DNA from: Stomoxys calcitrans
Taxonomy: Eukaryota > Arthropoda > Insecta > Diptera > Muscidae
Reading direction: 5' to 3'
Length of the DNA stretch: 64,000 nt
NCBI RefSeq assembly: GCF_963082655.1
Contig: NC_081553.1
Span: forward strand, 207,332,435-207,396,434
Positions within the stretch are counted from its first letter, which is position 1. The number at the start of each line of letters is the position of its first letter. Of the stretch, positions 55,996-64,000 are shown piece by piece. The notes below the pieces were generated by a model. It had not been told where the DNA came from. It ran no database searches and saw only the letters and a program-made list of their open reading frames with translations. A program made the translations under genes and the position numbers.

Positions 55996-56445
55996 GCCTC
56001 CACACAATCGCACAAGAAACGCACAACCGTAAAAAAGCAGTAAAAAATATGCCGTGTGAGAACGGGTAATGATATCTCTTTCACAGTTGGAACGGTTAGA
56101 GCTGAGGTGTCGTATACAAAATCTCAGGGCCCTAGGTTGTTCGGACGGCTTTTGGATGCCAAATCCTTGTTTATGTTCCGATTTGCAACATTTTTTTGTT
56201 GGGTAGTGCTCAAAACTCCCTAAAAAAAATTGCTTTAGGTTTACATTATCTCGTCTTGTTTCGGGATAATTGACTAATTTTGTTTTTTTGCAATTTTGAC
56301 CAAGACTTCTTTGTATTTTGCAATTAACGAAGACATTTGTTGTTCGATTATCATTTTTATGCATGATTTGTACTTGTGACAAAATTTACAACGGCATTGT
56401 CGCAAAAAATTTCCACATCTGATTATTCAGTTAAAAGTTATTCAA
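55996..56445. other. Spacer, nothing recognised
   Basis: AT-rich. The 179-codon minus-strand frame 55843-56382 runs through the SINE and this spacer and has no domain, so it is taken as chance. Confidence 0.45.
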
Positions 56446-57135
56446 TGTGCCTAGGACTTGCATATACTCCGAAAGCCTGGCAGGAGGCAAGGTTGGTATT
56501 TATACCCAAGCTCTGCAAGGCAAATTATGCGACACCAAAGGCCTACAGGCCTATAAGCCTTACGTCCTTTCTACTCAAAACCATGCAACGCATTGTGGAT
56601 ACCATGATATAAAGTAGGACATCCAGCTTATGTCGAGGGAAGGTCGGTGGAGACTGCCCTGCACGAGGTTGTGCACAAAATAGAGAATCCTTCGATGCCA
56701 AGATGTACACATTGGCAGTATACATTGCCATCGAGGACCGATGCTCTGATCCAATCCTTAGACTAGCAACGGGTGGACCGGGTCCTTTGAGAATGGATAG
56801 ATAGGTTGTGCACAAAATAGAAGAATCCTTCGATGCCAAGATTGGCAGTATACATTGCCATCGAGGACCGATACTCTGATCTAATCCTTAGACCAGCAAC
56901 GGGTGGATCGGAGAGAATGAGAGAATGGATACACCATATGCTAAGGAACAGGTGGATAAATTGTGGATCCCATGACATAAATACAAAGAAGAAAGTGGCA
57001 CTATGGCACGGTACAGGGGGCATTTTATCGCCACTCCTATGGCGGACCACCATAAATAACCTATTACGGATGGTTTCACACACACTTAGGAGGAATTTGA
57101 ACACGTCTGCTAGGCAGATGCGAGAAAATCATTAA
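56446..57135 (+). mobile_element. R1/LOA-like LINE fragment (same family as 1-2680), internally duplicated
   Basis: LGLAYTPKAWQEARLVFIPK and KAYRPISLTSFLLKTMQRIV match the RT at 461-829. A segment of about 132 bp starting AGGTTGTGCACAAAATAGA is tandemly duplicated (about 56672 and 56803). It ends with the equivalent of 1010-1130. Broken throughout. Confidence 0.82.
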
Positions 57136-57137
57136 CT

Positions 57138-57944
57138 TTCATATCATATGTTCGTATTCTAATCTCGAATATCTTTCATTTGAATCCCATTTTGTACCGA
57201 TCCGCCAAGGTGCCCGTTTTGAAGGGTTTTTAGAAGGGGCGTTCCCCCTTGATACTTCACCCCAAATTTTTCGGGAATACCATCCTGTATGTGGACTCGA
57301 GTCAGCGTCGGTAAACTTGCTCGACCATATAGACGATAACACGATATTGAGTGTATAAGAGACATAAGTAAAAACGGAGTTCTCATAGTCCTAAAATTCA
57401 ACATCCTTCACCAAAATCTCCCTAGGAAATATAGTCATGAATATCCTACCACGATTCGATGCTATGTATTATCCAGAATGGAATTGTAGTCATACCAAAC
57501 CTTACAGTAGCATGTCGAATTCCTTTAGCCTTAAAGTAGTGGCGCAGCTTCAAATATATACCACAATAGGCTGCACATTCTGTAAGACTTGGAAAGCTGT
57601 CTGGGCTTTGTGCTGGTCTGTCCATGTGCCCGTTTCGAAAGATTTTTGGCTGGGGCTTCCCCCTTTGATACGTAGGCTGAAATTTTTGGGGAATACCTCG
57701 TATATGAGAACTCGAGTCAGCGTCGGTAAATGTGCAAGTGCATAGGTGTTATCAGTTAAAACTCATCGTCCTCAAACACTATATCCGTCCCAAAACCTCT
57801 CGAGGAAAGCAAGTCCTGAAGTACGTATCTCGATTCGCTATATATTATGCAGCGTGGAACTGTAGTCGTACCAGTTCTCCGTTAGCATGTCCAGCTCTAT
57901 TCGCCTTAGCGCAGCCATGGTGGCGCAACTTTGCATATATACTA
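57138..57944 (-). mobile_element. Reiterated composite: RNase H LINE pieces and ATCAAATGAAAGGTA-type monomers
   Basis: Blocks reading GTTCGTATTCTAATCTCGAA to GGGCGTTCCCCCTTGATACT (tandem-family monomer) alternate with minus-strand LINE RNase H sequence (GACTCGAGTCAGCGTCGGTA and onward). Two partial composites are present, at about 57145-57420 and 57600-57944. Confidence 0.6.
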
Positions 57945-58175
57945 TTGGGTTGCCCAAAAATAATTGCGGATTTTTTAAAAGAAAATGCTTTTTTAATAAA
58001 ACTTAGAATGAACTTTAATCAAATATACATTTTTTACACTTTTTTTCTAAAGCAAGCAAAAAGTAACAGCTGATAACTGACAGAAGAAAGAATGCAATTA
58101 CAGAGTCACAAGCTGTGAAAAAATTTGTCAACGCCGACTATATGAAAAATCCGCAATTACTTTTTGGGCAACCCA
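57945..58175 (+). mobile_element. Mariner-type MITE, full copy
   Basis: TA at 57943-57944 and 58176-58177. The left TIR reads TTGGGTTGCCCAAAAATAAT (one base lost). It is inserted in the LINE phrase ATATATACC(A)CAATAGGCTGC, which is uninterrupted at about 57554-57575. Confidence 0.94.
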
Positions 58176-58179
58176 ATAC

Positions 58180-58353
58180 AATAGGCTGCACATTCTGATT
58201 TTTCTCGAAATTCCTTCCCCCATTTGAGTGCACCATAAATCACTGCTGGTCTCACAATAGCTGCGTACATCTAGTAAATCATTCTCCAGTGGGGAGTAAC
58301 CCATTTCAGTCAGAACACCCTCTTGCATGAGTAAAAGGCGCATGGCAAATTCG
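58180..58353 (-). mobile_element. LINE RT thumb fragment
   Basis: The minus strand gives WCTQMGEGISRK and, in another frame, VTPHWRMIYYMYAAIVRPAVIYGALKWG, the thumb motif (MY.A.VRP...YG...W) of R1-group RTs. It is interrupted on the left by the MITE and on the right by a SINE. Confidence 0.65.
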
Positions 58354-58576
58354 GCATCCTGGCGAGACCATCAAAAAAATTTTTTTCAGCGGTGGTTTTC
58401 CCCTCCTAATGCTGGCAACATTTGTGAGGTGCTATGCCATGTAAAACTTCTCTCCAAAGAGGTGTCGGAGGCCCCTTTTCATTGAGCTTAAAGCTTGAAT
58501 CGGACTGCACTCATTGATATGTGAGAAGTTTGCCCCTGTTCCTTTGTGGAATGTTCATGGGCAAAATTTGCATTTA
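58354..58576 (+). mobile_element. tRNA-derived SINE, head truncated
   Basis: It begins within the T arm (CCTGGCGAGACCATCAAAAA). The body TTTCAGCGGTGGTTTTCCCC and the tail GTTTGCCCCTGTTCC..GGAATGTTCATGGGC are close to the consensus. A 30-bp deletion removes the GCACTGCGG segment. Confidence 0.85.
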
Positions 58577-60300
58577 CCTTTCGGCATATTTGTTCCAAGC
58601 TCCTATTTTTGGGATTGTGTTAAATCAAGGAATTAGCCGCATTCCATAACTGCGTAGTAATCTCATCCAGAGACGGGAGGAGTCTAAAATCCAGTATATT
58701 ATACTACAAGAGAAAATCACAAATTTTAACATCAGGTTCGTAATCTACTCTCGAATACCTTCATTTAAGTCCCATATTGTACCGGTCGGTCCATGTGGCC
58801 GTTTTAAAGGGTTTAGGCGTTCCCCCTTTTATACACCTAAAATTTTTCGGCAATACCATCGTGCATGGGTACATCTAATAAGTTTTCCTCGGGTTTACTC
58901 ATAACTTCCCTAAAAACATCCTCCCGCATAAGTAGAATCCGTACAGTACCTTTCCTTATATGTTCCGTATTCCTTTTTTCAGAACAGTGTCAAATCGAGG
59001 ACCTCTAAAGAAAAGCACTAATTTTCATATCGGGTTCGTACTCTACTCTGGAATACCTTTCATGTAAGTCCCATTTTGTACTGATCGGTGCATATGCCCG
59101 ATTTTAAGGGTTTTTGGCTGGAGCGTTCCACCTTGATAATTTACCCAAATTTGTCGGGAATACCATCGGGAACCCGAGTCATCCTCGGTAAACTTGTCCG
59201 GCAGTATGGGCGATAAACCGATATCGAGTGCGTAGGAGCCATCAGTAAATACTGTGGTTTCATCGTTCTTAAACACTACATCCGTCTTCAAAACTTCTCA
59301 AGAAAAGCTAAGCCCTATATATATCCAAAATGGAACTGTAGTCGTACCAGTCCTCTGTCAGTATGTCGAGATTATTTCGCCTCAACGCAGCTTCGAATAT
59401 ATACCACAATAGGTCGTATATGGGAACCCGAGTCATCCTCGGTAAACTTGTCCGGCAGTATGGGCGATAAACCGATTTCGAGTGCATAGGAGCCATCAGT
59501 AAATACTGTGGTTTCATCGACCTCAAAAACTACACCCGTCCCCAAAACTTGTCAAGAAAAGCTAAGCCCTATATATATCAAAAATGGAACTGTAGTCGTA
59601 CCAGTCCTCTGTCAGTATGTCGAGGTCCTTTCGCCTTAACGCAGCTTCAAATATATACCACAATAGGTTGCACCTTCTGCATAACTTGCAAAGCTGCCTG
59701 AACGTTGAATCTTTCTGATTCCCATGCAGGCCAATCTAGGGACCTTCTTGAACTTCTTGATACGAGTCTTTTTATCCTCTTCCTTCCATCATTATAATAC
59801 CCCATATAAAATTGCTGGTCTCACAATGGCTGAGTAGATTTATTAAATAATTTTCGGGTTTACTGTCCACTTCCTTCAGAAAACCCTCTTTAGGAGTAGA
59901 AGGCACACAGCACTTTTCGACTTATTTTTTCCATATTCCTTTTTTCAGGATCGGGTCAAATCGGGGACTTAGACGAATTCCATAACTGTGTCTAAAATCC
60001 AGTATCTTTTACCTCGAAAGGTACTAATTTTCATGTGAGATTCGTACTCTACTCTCAAATACTTTTCATTCAATTTGCATATTGTACTGATCGGTCTAGG
60101 TGCCCGTTTTAGGTGGGGCGTCCCCCCTAAAACTTCGCCCTAAAATTTAAATATACGATTTGTGTTTTTGTGCTCTAATGACTTCATTTGAGTCCCATAT
60201 TGTACCGATCGGTTTAAGTGCCCGTGTTTAAGGGTTTTTGGGAGGGGGCGTTCCCCCTTGATACTTCACCCCAAATTGAAATATCAAATTTGTGTTTTTT
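58577..60300 (-). mobile_element. Shattered RNase H LINE copies alternating with tandem-family monomers
   Basis: Minus-strand RNase H sequence (TEDWYDYSSILDIY, TDVVFKNDETTVFTDGSYAL) appears at about 59526-59020. The phrase GGGAACCCGAGTCATCCTCG occurs at 59167 and 59418, defining a 251-bp tandem repeat. Monomers with GTACTCTACTCTGGAATACC recur at about 58740, 59040 and 60050. The catalytic first Asp (TDGS) is visible in one unit; all units are broken. Confidence 0.65.
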
Positions 60301-61394
60301 AGCTCTCATGACTCATGACTTTGACTTTCTCTTCTAACCCACTGTGTTTGGCAGTGTTTTCTTTCGAAGTAAGACAATCATTTGTATATGCCTAGTGCTT
60401 TCCCCACATAACAAGAGTAGATTTGCCAGATACTAGGATGCATGATGGTCATGGTGAATGTTAATCCCACATGTATGAAAGTATACCCAAAACTAATGTT
60501 CTCCCACAGCAGGGACATGGGTTAGACATGGGTACGAAACTCCCATCATTTGAGTTGTGTGACAAAAATGACTATGGTGGTTGGTGTTGATGTCTGTTTG
60601 GAAAATGATAATGTTAATTCTCAACTTGAAAGAGCCATGAGTTATGATTTGGTCATTATGGTAGGCGGCAAACGGCCTTTTCGCAACAAAAAGCAAACAA
60701 TTGTGTTTTTTGTGTTCTAAGCGCCAATTTGCTGTAGCATTGGTTTTTTCCCCATTGTCTTTGCTAGTTCTTGCCCACCTTAACATATCTTTGGTAATGT
60801 GATCCTTGTTGCCATATTATGGCAACGGGCCATTTTTTATTTAGAAATGATATATGCAATGTCATGTGTGCTTCAGCCCATCCTGCAGTAGGTTTTGATA
60901 CCTCCATAGATGAACAAACATTCAGATTTGTGCAGATTCTCACTAATGAGCTGGTCATTATTTACATCCATGTCTCTGGATAACAGACATTCGTCTGTCC
61001 TTCCCTTCGTTTGTTAGTCCATTTGTCTGAAATGTCCTGCACATTAACAAAACTTAAAATGAGAACAATGAAAATGTTTCGTTTTGTGGCATCTATTTAC
61101 TCAACATTGTCATTTGGGCAAAAAAAAAAATAAGAAATTGCCTCTGATCAATTAGCATTTTCTTCCAATGAGGAATTTATTTTTATATTATTAGGGGTAA
61201 GTTAAAATTAAAAAAAAAAATTTAAAAAAAAGTATTTGAATTTTTAATTTTTTTAAATAAAATTTTTAGGACAATTTTTAAGTTTAGACAAAGCTTCCCT
61301 TAAGAATTTAATCTTAGCCAAAATATTCTTTGAAAATTTCTATGAAAATCAGATGTCAATACATTTTTCTTAAATTAGTGATTTATGTTCTTCG
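60301..61394. other. Apparently unique AT-rich sequence
   Basis: No repeat or gene recognised. Poly-A/T tracts lie at 61118-61130 and 61208-61250. Minus-strand frames at 60493-60958 lack domains. Confidence 0.45.
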
Positions 61395-62044
61395 TTCAAG
61401 CTGTCTGACGTTAAGAAAGCGAAAGCCAAGGGGCATGGCATAAACCCCAAAAAGACTGTGCTAGTAATTTTTACCAGTAGTAGAAAACTGGGTGTTTTCA
61501 GGGGACCTACTTTAACAGCAGTCGTTCTCTTCGGAGATCAAGTATTTACGAGTGTTCTTTGACTAGAAAAAAAAAGCTGGAAAAAGAACATCGAGAATGA
61601 AAACGGAACTGAATGAATGTCATCCATTCAGTATTCGATAGAAAGCAGTTGGGGGCTTAGTCCGGGGAAGATACACTCAATGTTTACGACTGGTTGTTCG
61701 CCGTTGATTGCTTCCTATGGATGTCTGTGACGGCATCAGTCCCTGGGTAGCTGTACCTTCCGCAGGATGATCAATAAGGTACAGGGTACCACGACGGTGC
61801 TGATCTTAGACCAAGGAGGAGTTCCCCGAGATAGGTCAATGAATGCCATTCTCTATCTTAGGGCTATTCAACTGTATGTTGGGTATTTTGACAACGAAGA
61901 TCGCCTTAAGACTGAGCGAATCAGGTACAAGGCGCTATTCAAACTTTCCTCATTCTTCTGTTCTGCTAGGGGCTTGGAGGTGCGGGGTGGCGGCATGATA
62001 TTTACGGCTATATACCCAGACGGCTTGGAAAAATGGCGGTATGA
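61395..62044 (+). mobile_element. LINE RT connection fragment
   Basis: KAKAKGHGINPKKTVLVIFT, SRKLGVFRGPTL and, after frame changes, WGLSPGKIHSMFTT (thumb) and MINKVQGTTTVLI are RT C-terminal motifs of R1-group LINEs. Frame breaks are frequent. ARGLEVRGG near the end may be a different element. Confidence 0.7.
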
Positions 62045-62285
62045 AATAAGGCCCCAATGCAATAAAACCCCAAACTGAAAATGAAACTAAGACCCAAAAA
62101 ATCCAAAAAAATGGGGCCTTTTTTCAAAATGAAATAAAACCCCAAAAGGTGAAATGAAATAAAGTCAAAACTAAATGAAAAACTCCTCATACTTAAATGA
62201 CAAATGAACCCAAAATTTGGTGCATTATTTTATATGAAATAAAACCCCAATTCTTTAAATGAAATAAAGCCCCAATAAATGGGAA
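62045..62285 (+). repeat. Degenerate minisatellite, GAAATAAAACCCCAA-type units
   Basis: GAAATAAAACCCCAA recurs at about 62131, 62236 and with changes at 62042, 62259 and elsewhere, with variable spacers. Frames in it are repeat products. Confidence 0.7.
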
Positions 62286-62377
62286 CAAAAAATTAATTCT
62301 CCTCCCTGTAGGCAGGAACTTCTGACTTAAGAAATTTCAAAAAATATATTAAATCTTTTTTAATTCTAATTTTAGAA

Positions 62378-63545
62378 CTAGTAAAAGAGTGTTAAGTTCG
62401 GCTGGGCCGAATCTTATGTACCCTTCACCATGGATCGCATCTGTCAAGTTTGCCCGGTATCTCTATATAGGCAAATAAAGGACAAGGGATAAGAATTGCT
62501 ATACTATAGGAGCTATATCAGGTTATGGACCAATACCGACCATACTTGTATTGGATGTTGGAGTCCATAGTTAAAGTCATTGTACAAAATTTCAACCAAA
62601 TCGGCTAAGAATTGAGCCCAATAGGGGCTCAAGAGATAAAATCGGGATGTCAGTTTATATGGGAGCTATATCAGGTTACAGACCGATTAAGACCATGTAT
62701 GGCAAGTATATTGAAGGTTATAGTAGAAGTCGTTGGGCAAATTTTCAGCCAAATCGGATATGAATTGCGCCCTATAGGGGCTCAAGAAGTCAAATCTGAA
62801 GATCGGTTTACATGGAAGCTATATCAGGTTATGAACCGATAAAGACTATACTGAGCATAGTTGTTGAAAGTCAAAACAAAACACCTCTTTAAAAAATTTC
62901 AGCCAAATCGCATAAGAATTGCGCCGTCTAGCGTCTCAAGAAGTCAAGATCCAAGATCGGTTTATATGGCAGCTATTTCAGGTTATGAATGGATTTGAAC
63001 CATACTTTGCACAGTTGCTGGAATCCATAACAAAACACCTCATTCTAAAATTCAGGCAAAGCGGATAAGAATTAAGGCGTCTAGAGACTCAAGGAGTGAA
63101 TTCGGGAGATCGGTTTATAGGGGAGCTACATCAGCTTACGAAACGATTTCAAATTTCAGCCAAATCTGATAAGAATTGGGCCATATTTGTGGTCAAGAAG
63201 GAAAATCGGGAAATTGGTTTATATGGGAGCTATATCAGTTGATGGACCGATTTGTGCACAAACAAAACACTCCACACAAAATTTCAGCCAAATCGGATAA
63301 GAATTGCGCCCTCCAGAGGCTCAAGAAGTCAAAATCCAAGATCGGTTAGTATAACAGCTAAATCAGGTTATCAACTGATTTAGACCATACTTTGTACAGT
63401 TATTGGAATCCATAGAAAAACACCTCATGCAAAATTTCAGCCAAATCGGAAAACAATTGCGCTCTCTAGAAGCTCAAGAAGTCAAGGTATAAGATCGGCT
63501 TATATGGGAGCTATATCAATACATATACCGATATGGCCCATATGA
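62378..63545 (-). repeat. Monomer-array dispersed element, far end truncated
   Basis: It starts AACTAGTAAAAGAGTGTTAA, GTTCGGCTGGGCCGAATCTT and CCTTCACCATGGATCGCATC. About seven monomers follow, spaced about 152 bp (CAAATCGG..AAGAATTG at 62598, 62752, 62904, 63054, 63163, 63290, 63442). It lacks the (TA)n/(GTCY)n block because LINE sequence follows at about 63546. Confidence 0.85.
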
Positions 63546-64000
63546 AGATGCAAATTTCTTCGAACCATGGAAAAGTCTGTCAGGCTCTGCTGGGTCCAAG
63601 GCCATCAAAAGTTGACGGGGAACAAAACGCCCAACAAGCTGGCCAGGAATGGATTGGCTCAAATCGTGCTATGGAATCAGTTAGCCCTCTCTGTGCGAGT
63701 TGGTTGGGTGGAAGCATTTTACAATAACAGGGTTGCAAGAAGGTGAAGACTCAGTGGCCGATAATTTCGCTGATCATGGCGTCGCTTATCCTTGAGGCTG
63801 AGTAAGCAGGAATTCGGAGTACTGATGTGAATCCTGACTAGTCACTGTAAGCTCAGGTCTTTGACTCATGCTGGAAGCAGATTGAGACAGACTTGGTGTT
63901 TCTGCCCCGCAAATGCGAAAAGAAGATACAGAATAATCGGTGAACACCTCTTTACATGCCTCCATGCACTTAGTTCTATAGTCATTCTGGAGTTGTCTAA
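63546..64000 (+). mobile_element. LINE RNase H end and C-terminal finger fragment
   Basis: Patches read LCWVQGHQKLTGNKTPNKLARNG (RNase H His loop: W-x-x-GH-x2-x-GN), and later SHCKLRSLTH and HLFTCLHAL, corresponding to the C-terminal finger region. Frames are broken, and the copy continues beyond the window. Confidence 0.65.

Noticed and set aside
55843..56382. 179-codon minus-strand frame
   Set aside because: It runs through a SINE into spacer and has no recognisable protein motif.
1..64000. Prokaryotic features (operons, CRISPR arrays, phage, attachment sites)
   Set aside because: Gene structure (spliced attacins), non-LTR elements and TA-flanked MITEs are eukaryotic. The regular arrays seen are 17-bp or 115-150 bp tandem repeats without unique spacers.
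1..64000. LTR retrotransposon or retrovirus-like sequences
   Set aside because: No long terminal repeats, primer-binding sites, or protease, integrase or envelope motifs were seen.

Overview
This window looks like nuclear DNA of a higher dipteran, most probably a calyptrate (muscid-type) fly. The reasons are two spliced attacin genes, a eukaryotic tRNA gene, fly-type non-LTR retrotransposons (R1/LOA-like, DUF4780-type ORF1 and RTE-like), mariner-like miniature elements, and dispersed elements carrying short (TA)n and (GTCY)n runs as in the dipteran 'mini-me' class. The species is inferred, not proved. There are no operons, ribosome binding sites or CRISPR arrays.

Only three intact host genes can be supported. 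A tRNA-Pro(UGG) lies at 4809-4880. Two nearly identical attacin genes of the type without a signal peptide lie at 42203-42842 (minus) and 49589-50228 (plus). They are divergent, about 6.7 kb apart, each with one 61-bp intron and a matching TATA/initiator pair. They should encode an antibacterial effector of innate immunity.

Nearly all the rest is repeat sequence in nested layers. 0-3 kb: decayed LINE with RNase H, then a SINE fragment. 3.3-7 kb: two monomer-array elements around the tRNA. 7.7-13.7 kb: LINE debris with three separate local tandem duplications and a SINE. 14-22.7 kb: monomer-array elements, an RTE copy with target duplication, and an R1-like LINE split by a mariner-type MITE next to its palm motif. 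22.7-27 kb: minus-strand LINE with a 1.6-kb tandem duplication that copied a MITE with it. 28-32.9 kb: a SINE split by an RTE insertion, then more LINE and MITE copies. 34-37.8 kb: minisatellite, monomer arrays and a cluster of perfect hairpins. 37.8-41.9 kb: three hAT-like elements rich in TATCGATA, LINE copies and a SINE. 42-50 kb: the attacin pair separated by repeats and a dead Tc1/mariner transposase. 50-60 kb: RTE, a candidate new MITE, SINEs and shattered RNase H LINE copies. 60-64 kb: LINE remnants, a minisatellite and one more monomer array.

No new multi-gene system is visible. The most interesting material is the transposon biology: a tRNA-derived SINE family, an 8-bp-TSD hAT-like family with arrayed DRE-type motifs, TA-TSD MITEs with paralogous empty sites, and recurring mutations that turn imperfect repeats into perfect hairpins.
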